From NCBI GenBank assembly GCA_025504975.1, contig JANUWI010000014.1:1116001-1180000 (forward strand): 64,000 nucleotides of DNA, read 5' to 3'. Below, one piece after another: positions 12,359 to 23,576 of the stretch. Made by a program: the position numbers and the translations under genes. The notes under the pieces are model-generated. The model had not been told where the DNA came from. It made no database searches and worked only from the letters and a program-made list of their open reading frames with translations. The DNA comes from Plenodomus lindquistii. Lineage: Eukaryota > Ascomycota > Dothideomycetes > Pleosporales > Leptosphaeriaceae. Every line of letters begins with the position of its first letter. Position 1 is the stretch's first letter.

Positions 12359-13285
12359 ATGGGCTTCACACTACTGTTCCCAAAATCGGTCTGGAACGCT
12401 CACTCCCCTCCTCCCCCTCCCCCTCCCCCTCCCATTCTCTCTTCCTGTCCCATCACTCCATCCCCTCAGTCCTCATACTCTCAGCGTCACACCCCTGACC
12501 CCCCAAGATCCCCAACACATTGCAAAATCCCGCTCTACCGCTTTCACCACGGCGGTCCTCGCCGCGCGCTTAGGGGCGAGTCGATGAATGATATCACGCT
12601 TGAGCAGCCGTGTTTAAGAGTAGGGTGTGGGATGTGTTGGCGATGGAGGGGCTGGGAGATGAGGGGGCTGCATGTCCCCATGTTCGAGGGGGAAATGGGT
12701 CATGGCTTTGCAGGGGCTGGGAGGGACTGTAAAGAAGGGGAAGAGGAGGGAGTAAAAGTGTCGGTGATTGATCCACGGATTCTTGACGGGCGGTGGAAGG
12801 GGGCAAGGAGCGCAGACTTGACAACCATTCCTCCTTTCCAACCTCCCCGCGGCGATGATGCCTATGTCCTGCGAAACGACTGGGATGACGACGCAAAGGC
12901 ATTTAACCTCACGCCCGTGGACAAACCTACACTCCCCACTTTTACCCCGTACCCCATCACCCCATCTTCACCAACTGGTTTCCACGCCTCGAGGAAGGAT
13001 ATCCAGTGGCCTTATGGATACAATTATGCGCCGCCGACACCGTCGTCATACCATGTGTTTCCGGGTCCGCCGCCATCCAATCCGACCGGACTGCATGAAG
13101 ACAATATGATAACAGAGAAGTGGAACAAAGTACGCACGGAGAAAGGAAGAGCGAGGAGCTTGTATAAGAGACGTTGCAGCGCTAGACAAAAATTGACACC
13201 CGAGGAAAGAAAGGCCAAGAAGAGGGAATATGATCGCGCGAGGCGGGCTGGGAGGAAGATACAGCGCTGTGGGGGAGGAGTATAG
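12359..13285 (+). CDS. Hypothetical proline-rich protein with basic C-terminus
   Basis: One uninterrupted frame of 308 codons plus stop, starting at an ATG in a good context (GAAAATGG). An early polyproline run (encoded by CCT/CCC repeats at 12408-12433) is followed by a low-complexity Gly/Trp/Cys segment, then a more protein-like Pro-rich section (FTPYPITPSSPTGFHA, YGYNYAPPTPSSY). The C-terminal 60 residues are strongly basic: RSLYKRRCSARQKL, then TPEERKAKKREYDRARRAG. That tail resembles DNA- or RNA-binding or nuclear-localisation segments, but no heptad leucines follow, so I do not call it bZIP. No family was recognised. The long open frame and sensible C-terminus favour a real gene; the odd middle part leaves doubt, and an unrecognised intron could replace it. 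Confidence 0.5.
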   Translation: MGFTLLFPKSVWNAHSPPPPPPPPPILSSCPITPSPQSSYSQRHTPDPPRSPTHCKIPLYRFHHGGPRRALRGESMNDITLEQPCLRVGCGMCWRWRGWEMRGLHVPMFEGEMGHGFAGAGRDCKEGEEEGVKVSVIDPRILDGRWKGARSADLTTIPPFQPPRGDDAYVLRNDWDDDAKAFNLTPVDKPTLPTFTPYPITPSSPTGFHASRKDIQWPYGYNYAPPTPSSYHVFPGPPPSNPTGLHEDNMITEKWNKVRTEKGRARSLYKRRCSARQKLTPEERKAKKREYDRARRAGRKIQRCGGGV

Positions 13286-13367
13286 AGTCAGATAGGGTAA
13301 GGCCTGGCAATTTGCGGTGTCCTTGGGAAAAGGGGAAAGTGGGTTGTACAGGGTATTGGCACATCGA

Positions 13368-13459
13368 TTCGCACCCTTGTTAAAGTTTGACAAATCAGCA
13401 ATCTGATCTGGCCGACTTTCAGAGCTGCTAGTTGTCGAACTTTATAACAAGGGTGCGAA
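13368..13459. repeat. Imperfect inverted repeat, 25-base arms
   Basis: The left arm 13368-13391 begins TTCGCACCCTTGTTA and continues AAGTTTGAC; the right arm 13434-13459 is its near-exact reverse complement (GTCGAACTTT...AACAAGGGTGCGAA). The loop is about 42 bases. A third partial copy, AAGGGTGCGAGG, lies at about 13482. It could be a 3' end hairpin of the upstream gene or the ends of a tiny mobile element remnant. Confidence 0.7.
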
Positions 13460-14304
13460 CCGACGTGCCAACCTCCTGTATAAGGGTGCGAGGTTGTCTG
13501 TGGTGGTTTGAGATTACAAATTCAAAATGGTTCAATAGTTCAAAGTATCACGCTGACATCCAAGTCTGTTACCAGGTCTGCAAGTTGATGTGGTTCTCAA
13601 GAGTCTCAGTCGCGATCGTGCAGCGAGACTAAAGCGGCCATGCCAGTTGCCAAAAAGCTGATGGTCGGCAACGTAGTGAAGAAGTGGGGCACCTTCCTCT
13701 CTCAGGTGGCGCATCATCATCGTACAGTAACTCATCTTTGTGCCGACGGAACGAAAATTTTGAGAATTTTTACTCGACTAAAGAGAGAGTCGTATCTACT
13801 GTGCGTGCACCGTGATGGACGACGGTGTGGGGCGCGGCTCCTTGGAAAAGCAATAGTCCGGATGTTTCCGCGCCAGTGATGGGGAGACCACGTGCTAAAT
13901 CTCTACACTCATTGCTCTCCCAACATCAACGCTGACGAGCTCCTGATAAATTACGAATATTGTTCTAAGATATCTATTGTAGTTTTGGAACTTTCAATTA
14001 ATCCACATGTCCTACCAACGCGTCTTGGCCGAGCGCGTCTTGGAGCGTGGGCCCTGGATGCATGATCGATTTGCGAGAACTACTGATGCTTCGATTACGA
14101 GAGATCAACCAATGCAGTACATGCGTAATTGGACGTTGTCAGCACGGCACAACTGCTCCAAAAAAGTTTATTGCTCTCTTGTTATCGCGGCGATCTTGGC
14201 GCCCAGAAGGAGAGTGGAGCGGATCCTCACGGGCGAGCGTGAGTACGGATTGATTTACAAAAAGAGACACCGTAATCCGGGAATAGATTTCGGAATGCGG
14301 TAGG

Positions 14305-14312
14305 TATATAAA
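14305..14312 (+). promoter_or_regulatory. TATA box of the L-amino-acid oxidase gene
   Basis: TATATAAA lies 69 bases upstream of the ATG at 14381, a usual distance for a fungal TATA promoter. Confidence 0.6.
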
Positions 14313-14380
14313 CCGCAGGTTCTGCTCTCTTGGGAAATTCCCCAATCTCTGTGTGAGCTGAAGCCGAGAGATCAATCAGC

Positions 14381-16584
14381 ATGATAAAGGTGATTAACAC
14401 GGTCCTCGCCGCCTTGCTGACGGCACCAGTGTTGTCCGAACCACTACGTGGTTCGCATGCATCTTTCAAGGAACCATTTGAGGTGGAAAGAGATGGGATT
14501 CAAAATATCAATGTTGTGTACAACAGCAAGCTCGACGGCGAGCTTAGCATTGCATATGGTGCATGCGACATCGATTCTATGCAAAAGGTCCACCACCACA
14601 TCGGCAGCACACACATCGGCGAACATCCCCTTGCGAAACGACACGTGGACTGGAAAGACAGCAGGCCGACCAAGTTTGTCTGGAGAGTTCCAGCCGAGAT
14701 TAGACGAGGATGTCTTCACGCTTTCATTGATGATGAAGTGGTGGGACGGTCGCGAGAATATACTGTGAAGAACAGGAAGGTCAAGAAGAGAGCTACGTTT
14801 GCGGAGGTGTCTGATCCAATGGGACCGTGGTTCGATGGCGTGGAGTACTTGAAGCAGAAGAGTCCAAATGAGACGTTTGTTGCAGGGACAAAGGAGAAGA
14901 AGTTTGGTATTCTGGGTGGTGGGATTACAGGGCTGACTGTTGCTGTGAGTGCCACGATCGCATTCATAAAATTATGCATGCTTCATGTTTGAGAGTCGCT
15001 GATGATGAAAATCTCTAGCTCATTCTCGACTCAGTGGGCATTCACAATTGGAAGATCCTCGAATCCTCCTCCCGCCTAGGCGGCCGCATGTACACTGCGT
15101 ACCTCAACAATACCGCCCCAGAAGCCTACCAATACCATGAGCTAGGCCCCATGCGCTTCCCCTACTCCATCACCGATCCGGAAACAAACGAGACCTTCGC
15201 TATCGAAGACCAGAAAATGATCTACCAACTTGCCGACATCCTCAACGAGATGAATAAAGACGAGGACCCAGCGCTGCAAGTAAACTTCATTCCCTGGATC
15301 CAAACCAGCGCCAACACCCCCGTGGCTACGACGCAGAGAAGACCAGATGGCACGGTTCCCGGCCGCATGGAAACACAACTCAACCCGTCACTACTGGATA
15401 ATCCGAATTCGACATACTCCAACGTTACGGCCGTCTACGAAGCCATGGCCGCATTAGACGATTTCAAAGCCCTCACCCCCGAACGCATCCGCTTCTACGC
15501 CAAGGACATCTTCCGCGCGCACAAGGAAGCCGTTGAAACGGGGATGCTAGACTTCAGCGAGGTGGAATACCTGCGCTATGCCATGGGCTACGACGCAAAC
15601 ATCACCGACCAAGTCACCAGCACGGCGATAGCGTGGCCAATGTGGGAATTCGAGACTGTATATTTCCTCGCCGATAAATGGCTCACGATTGACAAAGGAA
15701 TGAGTCGGTTGCCCGAGGCTTTTCGTCCATTAGTCGAGACACGCACCGAGTTTGGGAAAAAGGTATTCGGCGTACGCTACAATTCCGACAAGAACACTGT
15801 CACCGTGTCGTCGCGCCCTACATCCAGCGACCCCCGCGCCCCCACTCCCTCCCAAGAAGACGAATTTGATTATATTTTCAACACCGTGCCCTTCAACCTC
15901 CTCCGCTTCTGGACCCTCCCCCCACACAGCTCCCTCATGACCCGCGCAATCCAACGCACAGTCTTCGACGGCGCCGTGAAAATCGCCCTCCAGTACAAGT
16001 CTCGTTTCTGGGAACACCTGCCCCACCCTATCCGCGGCGGCTGCGGTCGCGTCTCCACCTACGGCATCGGACAAATCTGCTACCCAAGCTACGACATCAA
16101 CGCCACGGGCCCGGGCGTCCTCCTCGCAAGCTACATATCCTCCACCGACGCACGTGTCGCGTGTGCGATGCCAGAAGCCGAACACATAGCGTACGTGCAA
16201 CGCGCTATGGTTGAGATTCACGGTCCGATAGCAGAACAAGAGTGGACGGGGAATTTTGCACGGCATTGTTGGGAACACGATGAGCATCATGCGGGGAGTT
16301 GGGCGGTGCCGGTTGTGCCGCAGCAGCAGCTTTATTTGCCGGCGTTTTGGAGGACGGAGTGGAACACCGTGTTTGTGGGGGAACATACTAGTAAGTTTAT
16401 ACGTACCGGATAGAAGGGAATGCGAGGGATAAGGCTAACGGAGACAGGTTATACGCATAGTTGGGTGTTTAGTGCGTTGGAGAGTGCGGTGCGAGGGAGT
16501 GTGCAGATGTTGCTTGATGTTGGGCTTGTGGATGAGGCGAAGAGTGTTAATAGGAGGTGGATGGCTAGGTGGATTGACCTTTGA
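14381..16584 (+). CDS. Secreted L-amino-acid oxidase (flavin amine oxidase family)
   Basis: Exons 14381-14944, 15019-16390 and 16448-16584 encode 690 residues, the normal size of fungal secreted LAAOs. Introns 14945-15018 (GTGAGT...CTCTAG) and 16391-16447 (GTAAGT...ACAG) keep the frame. A signal peptide is evident (MIKVINTVLAALLTAPVLSEP). An N-terminal domain of about 170 residues precedes the FAD dinucleotide-binding motif GILGGGITGLTVA (near residue 180), which is followed by the ribose-binding ESSSRLGGRMYT; intron 1 falls between them. The C-terminal FAD motif FVGEHTSYTHSW plus ESAVRG is completed across intron 2. The substrate-binding centre includes ELGPMRFPY. The family oxidatively deaminates L-amino acids to keto acids, ammonia and hydrogen peroxide outside the cell, for nitrogen supply or antagonism. 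Confidence 0.93.
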
Positions 16585-17512
16585 AGTAGTTTGAGGGTGG
16601 GTGAGCTTTGGGTTCATGTGAAAAAAAAGTTGTATCTGCAAGACAGCTGTTATTATAGCTAGAAGATGGGTTAGATGGCGATAGCGGTCAATAGTGTATG
16701 ATGGGTTCGCTTCTTGGTCTTGAAATAACTGAGATACATTTGACTAAGAAGGGAATGGATGTTGTTCGCATCAAGAGGCGGAGGGCTTGAGATGGGCAAG
16801 CGCATGTTCAGGACAGGACATTTGATAGTATGAATGCAGCATGAAGATACTTGTACTGTGGGAGAGCGAGACGGACTGTGTCGGGTAGCTGTGATGATAT
16901 GCATGCGTTTGATGACGAGCGTCTCTCGAGTCGTGGAATGAGAGAAACTGAGCGATGTCGTTCAAAGATGTCCATTTGAAAACAAGTCTCGAAGTTCAAC
17001 GAGCCAAGGCATGATCTGCGGCCTGACTGTTGGGGCAAAGTAACATTCAAGCTAGTCAAGAGTCAAGAGTCAGGTGTGAGAGAGGTAGGCACGTGGTAGG
17101 GACGTCTCGTTCCGAAAGTCGGAACCTCGGAACAACCTCAGTCCAACTTACCTAATCTGTTCTCTGTGTGCATTTGTACTTGGACGACCAAGCAACAGAG
17201 TACGCATCTAAGCTACCGAAGTCCTATTGTAAGCGTCGGGCTTGATAACATATAGGACAGGGCCGGAGATAGCAGCCGTGGTCATGTGTTGATCAGCGGC
17301 CACAGCAGGCCTCGCCACCCCACTATCTCAGACGTGACTAATCTCAAGAAGCTAATCACTCTGGAGATCCCTGCATTTCGGATAACAGCGACCAAACATG
17401 TCACATCGCAGTCATCACTAAGTACTGTCCGACGACTGCTGGCGAATCCCCACAAGGCCATGCCCGTCTCCCCTCATGTCGTCCCCATCGACTGCTCGCA
17501 TTGATCGTGTCC
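16585..17512. other. Intergenic stretch
   Basis: 928 bp between the oxidase stop and the MoaA-MoaC start, both on the plus strand. No coding signal, RNA gene or repeat recognised; the right part presumably is the promoter of the molybdopterin gene. Confidence 0.45.
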
Positions 17513-20500
17513 ATGGCTAGACTCACAGCGCCATTGCAGTCGGGCCCGGCCGCGCTGCAGAGGGCAGCTGGCCGTGGCGAAGGGGTTTGGACCTGTTGGC
17601 GCATCTCCGGACGCTCGATGCGCGCATTGCTGTCGCGGGGCATTGCGACCAATGCTGCCATGCAGGAGCCCACGGCAGGAGATTTTCCAGGCAGAGTCCC
17701 ACCGGTGCCTGTACCGCACCAGGCCAAGATGCGGGACCGCAAGCAAGCCATCAAGAAGGCAAAACCGTTCTCCGCCTTTCTGACCGACACATTCAACCGG
17801 CAGCATGACTATCTGCGCATCAGCGTCACCGAGCGCTGCAACCTGCGATGTCTGTACTGCATGCCGGAAGGTGCGCGCCTTGCTCTGCTACGCATGCTAT
17901 GCGGAACCCACGGCTGACGCACAACAGAGGGCGTTCCACTCTCGCCCAACGCCAACATGCTCACCACGCCCGAGATCTTCTACCTCTCTTCGCTCTTCGT
18001 CTCGCAGGGCGTCACCAAGATCCGCCTGACTGGCGGCGAGCCCACTGTCCGCCGCGACATCGTCCCGCTCATGCAGCAGATAGGGACCTTGCGACCAAAA
18101 GGCCTGCGCGAACTGGCGCTCACGACAAATGGCATCTCGCTGCATCGCAAACTGGACTCGATGGTCGAGGCTGGTCTGACTGGCGTGAACCTCAGTCTAG
18201 ACACGCTGGACCCCTTCCAATTCCAGATCATGACCCGTCGAAAAGGCTTCGAAGCCGTCATCAAGTCCATCGATCGCATACTGGAGATGAACAAGCTCGG
18301 TGCCGGTGTCAAGCTCAAGGTCAACTGCGTAGTCATGCGCGGCCTCAACGAGCGCGAAATCATACCGTTCGTCGAACTGGGCCGCGAAAAGGACATTGAG
18401 GTGCGCTTCATCGAGTACATGCCCTTTGGTGGCAACAAGTGGAGCGAGGGCAAGATGATCAGCTTCCAGGAAATGCTCGACATTATTCGCGTCAAGTATC
18501 CCGATCTCAGAGCTGTACCCGGGCACAAGAACGACACGAGCAAGACTTTCGAAGTTCCTGGCTTTGTCGGCAAAGTCGGCTTCATCACCAGCATGACAAA
18601 CGACTTCTGCAGCTCTTGCAACCGGCTGCGGATAACGAGCGATGGCAATCTCAAGGTGTGCCTGCATGGCATGGCCGAAGTGTCATTGCGTGACTTGCTG
18701 CGGCAAGGCAACAACGGCGAGCCCATCGATCAAGAAGCATTCGAGCGGATACGTCAGTTCGAGATGGACCACAACAAAGGCCGGATCAGCGACCAGACAC
18801 CTCTAGGCTGGGGTCAACGAGAACACGACCTTTTGAATCTCATTGGCAAAGCTGTCAAGCGCAAAGAAGAAAAGCACGCCGATTTGAATGAACTAGCGAA
18901 ATTGGACAATAGGCCGATGATCTTAATTGGTGGGTGAATACCTGGATTTCTGCTTGTCTCCTTTTCCAGTCACGATGTACATGTCGAAACGAGTTATCTG
19001 GGCTGGTACTGTTGCATGAGTGGCGTTTGAGCGATGGCTGGCCTAGGTCCATCTCCTTGTGAGTGATCATCGTTCTTATGCGCATGAGACTTGGCTATAT
19101 ATTCCTCAAATACACCCACATTCTTACGTTACGGTTGAAGACGACATATGGCTGTGATGTGCTTTGCTGACTGTTCTTAGACGGACATCCACAATCGAGG
19201 AGCATGAGCCCTGTCTCGTATTTGCCAATGGGACAGATGTACACCACTCGATCTACCATTTGCATGCCGTCCACCGTACCTGTGGCTCACTTGTACCCGT
19301 CTGTGTCCCACGTGACGTCGCTGCGCGCCTTCTCGACCGCCTCACAGTCGTCTGCGACAGCCGAACAAGGGCAGGATGAAACAGCGGCAGAAGCTGGAGA
19401 AGAGACAGTCGGTGGCATTGCAACCGAATCGACCGTAGAAGTCGGCCCTTCTGAAGCCCCCAACATGGACGATGGCGGCGATGCTTTGTTGCTCAAAGCC
19501 ATCGAATTCGTTAGACAGAGAAAACGGGTTTCGGATCCACGGTACGATGAATACTGGAGTATGGTGGTGAAACATCAGTTGTTCAGCGCAGAGGCGAGTA
19601 GTGAAGAGCAGGCAACCGCCGTCAACACCCTACATTCTATCGAAGCAGCCCTAGGTATCGATGACGTTGATAAGCGGGTGACTGGAGCAAAACATGCCCG
19701 GCGGATGTACGCTGTCCGAAATCACATGGCTGCTCTCGAGAAGATACAGGAGAGGGAGCGTATCAGCAAGTCGCGTCAGGATGCCTTCTCAGGCCTGTTG
19801 ACTGAAATCGCAACGCCACCTTCCATGCTAGCGGCCATTGAAGATCTCGAGAAGAATATTGATGGCCTATCCCGCAAGATTTTTGCAGAGAACGCAAAGT
19901 ATGCCCCAAGCTCCCCGGTCAGCCATACTAGAGTACTATCGTTCATCAATCAGGTAGGGCGACCGGAGACTGGACCCTATGCGCATGCTTTGCAGGACAG
20001 GTTGCAAGCACGACTACAACTAATGCGGGAGTACTTTCCTGGCCTCAGCCCCTCCTCTAGGGTCAATGGCTTCTTAGACATTCTCGCACAGACTCTATAT
20101 ACTGCGGAATACCTATTCTCTCCTAATGGACCTCATCATTCATCCGAGAACATGCAGGATTGGCTGTCCCTCCGAGAAGCACTGATCAAGGAGTGTCAAG
20201 AAGCCCTGGCGTCGCGCGAGAAGGTTAAATATCACTTTCACCAAGCGCGGGAACGAATTGAGCAGCAGTTAGAAGCAGTGATACAAAGCAATAAGGAGGG
20301 AACCGTGGAAACACTGGAAGGTCCCGTAGAAGATTCTCGAGAGAAGATGCCAGACGCCGTCAAAGCAGAGATTGTAGAACTCCGGAGAATCTTGTCGGAG
20401 TACAAAGCAGAACTCTCTATTCTCAAGGCCCGCATGTTCGAACAAAGTCTGCAGTATCGAAATATCATGAAGCAAAAGCAAGCTCTGCAAGCCAAGAAAC

Positions 20501-22194
20501 GGGAGATGCAGAAGCAACTTGAGGCGCAAGACAAGAGTGCGCAGGACGCTCAATTCGCGTTGCGACCAAAGAAATTAAAGAAGGCGGCTCTTACTGGCCT
20601 GGATGAGATTCTGGACAACGCTCTGAACAAAGCCCCGCGGTCGGAGGGATTGCCGATGTCTGGTGGCGGTTCAAGAGATGAAGGAAAGGGGCCGCTGCTT
20701 GGTGTTGATGCTGCAGAAGACATCAACAGGAAACCGCCGGGCGGTACCCCAGGAACGCCAAGGAATCCTCCGTCAGAGGTTCAGACTTCAAAAGCCGTCA
20801 CGCGCGACGCAAATGCTTCGAAGCGGGCAAGGACAGGACCAAACTCAGAACGTCCCCAAAAACCAACACCAGCACCCTCGTCAGTCGCAGAAGCTCTATC
20901 ATCCATGACGCCGACCGAGCGTGGATCTAGCTCAGACCTACGTCTTCGAATCCCCGCCTCGCAACAGATCCCTATCGACGACAATTTTACCGTCGACCTT
21001 ACCGCCCAAGTCCCCTCGCTCCAAACCCAGGTCTATGAAATGCAACAGCGTCTCCGCGCATCTTACCCGCGCATTGACACCCTTCCCTACGAGGTTTGGA
21101 CCAGCAAGAACAAACGCACGCTTCTAACCTGGCTCAAGATCCTCGTCAGCCGTTGGCAATCACGCTTCGATGACGTTGGGAGAAAAGGTGCAGAGGCAGT
21201 TGATGAACATGTTGAAGCGGTGTTGGATCAGATGGTGAGAGATCACGATCTCAGCAACGAGGCCGCGGAACGTATGGCGATGCATTGGCACGAGGTTGTG
21301 ACGAATAGGGGGGCTATGGATGGGGATGCCGAGGGGGTATTGGACTGGGAGGAATTTGAGAATGGGGGATTTGGGTTCATGGCTGTGGAGGAGGAAAGTG
21401 CGGAAATTGAGGGAAGCGTAGAGGACGCTGCTGGTGTGACGAAAGAGGAATATGGAAAAGCGCCGCCGTATACATCGAACGGACATGGAGGCTTTGGAGG
21501 TATAACGAAGAGGTTATACAGCACGTCTGTGCGCCCACCACGCATGGGAACGAACGCAGAAACGGAAGATGCCGACTCGAACACAGAGTCGCAGAGCTTT
21601 ACGTCTTCAACCACAACTCAACCCGCTTCCTCCGCACAACCATACGGTACACACCTCCCCCACCTCACCTCCACCGGTACCGCACACATGGTCAGCGTAA
21701 CCTCCAAACCCGATACCCACCGCACCGCCATCGCCGTCGGCACCGTATACTTCTCCAACCCCACACCCCTCACCCTAATTCGCAGCGCCAGCCTCAAAAA
21801 AGGCGATGTGCTAAGTGTAAGCCGTATAGCTGGTATCATGGCCGCAAAGAAGTGCCCAGACATAGTACCACTGTGCCATCCCATTGCACTCACCAGTGTG
21901 GGCGTGGAATTGGACGTCTTTGGCAGCGAGCCTGGCAAGCACAGCGAGCACAGTGGCAACAGTAGTGGAGAAGCGGGTATGGGCTACGGGGGCATTACCA
22001 TCCAAGCCAAAGTCGCATGCACGGGCCCCACGGGCGTGGAAATGGAAGCCCTGACCGCAGTCATGGGCGCGGCGCTCAGTGTGGTGGATATGTGCAAGGC
22101 TGTTGATAAGGCGCAGCGAATTGAGGGGGTGAGGGTTGTGTTAAAGGAGGGGGGACGGAGTGGGGTGTGGAAAGAGGAAGGGTGGGCTGGATAG
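17513..22194 (+). CDS. cnxABC: Molybdopterin synthesis protein, MoaA-linker-MoaC fusion (MOCS1/cnxABC type)
   Basis: Exons 17513-17870, 17928-18933 and 19182-22194 give 1,458 residues in one frame. The MoaA part (about residues 95-454) has the radical-SAM motif CNLRCLYCMPE, GGEPTVRRDI, the second Fe-S site FCSSCNRLRIT...VCLHG, and ends in RPMILIGG. The MoaC part (about 1280-1450) has KPDTHRTAIAVG, KKGDVLSVSRIAGIMAAKK, PLCHPIALT and GPTGVEMEALTAV...VDMCKAVDK. Together the two activities convert GTP to cyclic pyranopterin monophosphate, the first step of molybdenum cofactor synthesis, in mitochondria. Between them lie about 800 residues I cannot assign, with a coiled coil near residues 850-910 and a conserved-looking EVWTSKNKRTLLTWLK. 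The last intron (248 bp) is far longer than others here. Retaining it gives Gly-Gly-stop at 18937. A separate start at 19204 for a linker-MoaC cistron is possible. Confidence 0.9.
18934..19181 (+). other. Unusually long intron, candidate alternative-splicing switch
   Basis: 248 bp, bounded by GTGAAT and TTCTTAG, against 42-101 bp for the other introns placed here. Spliced, MoaA continues as GG-RTSTIES into the linker and MoaC. Retained, the frame reads GGT GGG TGA, ending MoaA at a free C-terminal Gly-Gly. The region after the stop could then serve as leader for a second start at 19204. Confidence 0.65.
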
Positions 22195-22491
22195 TAGATG
22201 TGGGATGCATATGGTTCTATACCACTGTACTTGTACTGCAAACAGTAGGCATTAGTTGGCGTTGAAGGTACTTGACTAGCAAAAATGAATGATTCTCGTC
22301 ACACTTCAGAATGCTAACTTCAATATTGCTTTCAATTCTTTAATTTCTTATCTCTGTCTAGTCTTTCTCAAAGGGCCTGCCAACGTGTCCACCAAGGGAC
22401 TTGTCAGCAGCACACCGCTGCGTAGCCCATGCACCGTCTAACCCTCGACGTTCCCTCATCGTTAGTGCGGACATCTGGACCATTCCAGTAA
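22195..22491. other. Convergent intergenic stretch
   Basis: About 300 bp between the stops of the convergent molybdopterin and RNase H-like genes; only 3' UTR-type sequence seen. Confidence 0.4.
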
Positions 22492-23358
22492 TTACTCAAT
22501 GTTCGTAGCTTTCCCTCGGCCCTTGCTCTTCTTCAAATGGGCTCCTCTTTCCCGACTCACCAATTTGCGCATCCTCCTTTTCTCACGTCTGACTTGCTGC
22601 TTCTCAATGCGTGCCACGCGTGCAGTCTCTAGAATCGCATCGCTCACCGCTTTGTCGAAAGCCGGCCACCGGCACACATGTTCGTGCATTGCAGCATGAG
22701 TTATGACCGTGTTACTCAGGTCAAGTCGCACAAACTCAAGCTCTCTTGCGTCCAGCAACGCATCCTTGGGAACAACAACACCGCACGCCAGCCTCCCATA
22801 CTTTCGCGCCAGTCTATCCACACGCCTATTCCCCTCGACCCCACTATGCCCTGGAACCCAATGTATTTCCACCTCCATGCCCGCATCATACATTGCATTT
22901 GCACACCTAAGCAACTCGCTCATGATACCTCGCTCTCGTGGATGCGCAAACGGCCGCATATTCCCCAGTCTAAGAAGAATTTCCTGGGAATCAGCGAACA
23001 AGATCACTCTGTCGAATTGTTCTAGCTTCTCGTAAGCAGTGCGAAATGCATCGCACACGGCGACCAACTCGGCTGTGGCAGCAAGTCCAGTACTAAGTAC
23101 GGTGACGGCTTCGCGCCATGTGTGTGTAAGCGGGTCATGGTGAATGAACGCACCAGCGCATGGTCTGTGGCTGGAAACATTATCTCCGGGGCCGTCGGTC
23201 CAGGCTGTGAAGGTGCGGGGTTGCGGAGAGGATGTGTACATGGCATTCGAAAATGTAACGGCGGAGACTTTGTCGTGGATGAAGATTTGGGAGGGAAAGG
23301 GGTAGAGGGACTTGTGTGGCGTCTTGTCGGACGGGGTTGATAGAGTATGTGAGGTCAT
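22492..23358 (-). CDS. Stand-alone RNase H-fold protein
   Basis: A single exon of 288 codons. The core has the RNase HI catalytic set in order: Asp in AWTDGPGDN, Glu in ATAELVAVCDAF, Asp in VILFADSQEILL, then HWVPGHSGVEGNRRVDRLAR, which supplies the His and last Asp. RNase H cleaves RNA in RNA-DNA hybrids. The C-terminus is a strongly basic helix (RIEKQQVRREKRRMRKLV). There is no reverse transcriptase next to it, the frame is intact, and base composition is ordinary, so it looks like a host gene derived from the RNase H domain of a retrotransposon and not a live element. The start at 23358 is the first ATG; a start further in (near 23241, just before the first catalytic Asp) cannot be excluded. 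Confidence 0.8.
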   Translation of the reverse strand: MTSHTLSTPSDKTPHKSLYPFPSQIFIHDKVSAVTFSNAMYTSSPQPRTFTAWTDGPGDNVSSHRPCAGAFIHHDPLTHTWREAVTVLSTGLAATAELVAVCDAFRTAYEKLEQFDRVILFADSQEILLRLGNMRPFAHPRERGIMSELLRCANAMYDAGMEVEIHWVPGHSGVEGNRRVDRLARKYGRLACGVVVPKDALLDARELEFVRLDLSNTVITHAAMHEHVCRWPAFDKAVSDAILETARVARIEKQQVRREKRRMRKLVSRERGAHLKKSKGRGKATNIE

Positions 23359-23576
23359 GGTTCGTGATTGGGAAAGGATAGAACATCACCATCCATCATA
23401 TGCATTTGAACCAGTTGTTAAAAATGAGTAGTCACACGTGTTCATTCTTGTATTCACGAATGTCGTCCCACAATCGCGCAGCATGCCATTGCGCCGTCTG
23501 CTTCTCAGCACATCTGCGCCCCGTTTTGTCATATCGCATAGCATTACGCTTTCAGCGCAGCGAGTACTACTTGTCA

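Larger units (their letters stand above)
13286..14380. other. Intergenic region with one short inverted repeat and a TATA box
   Basis: 1.1 kb without a supported gene. Short plus-strand frames (13432-14303) show no domain. It contains an imperfect 25-base inverted repeat (13368-13459, listed separately) and, near the right end, the promoter of the oxidase gene. Confidence 0.5.

Noticed and set aside
15730..16386. 218-codon minus-strand frame opposite the oxidase
   Set aside because: Antisense shadow of the L-amino-acid oxidase exon.
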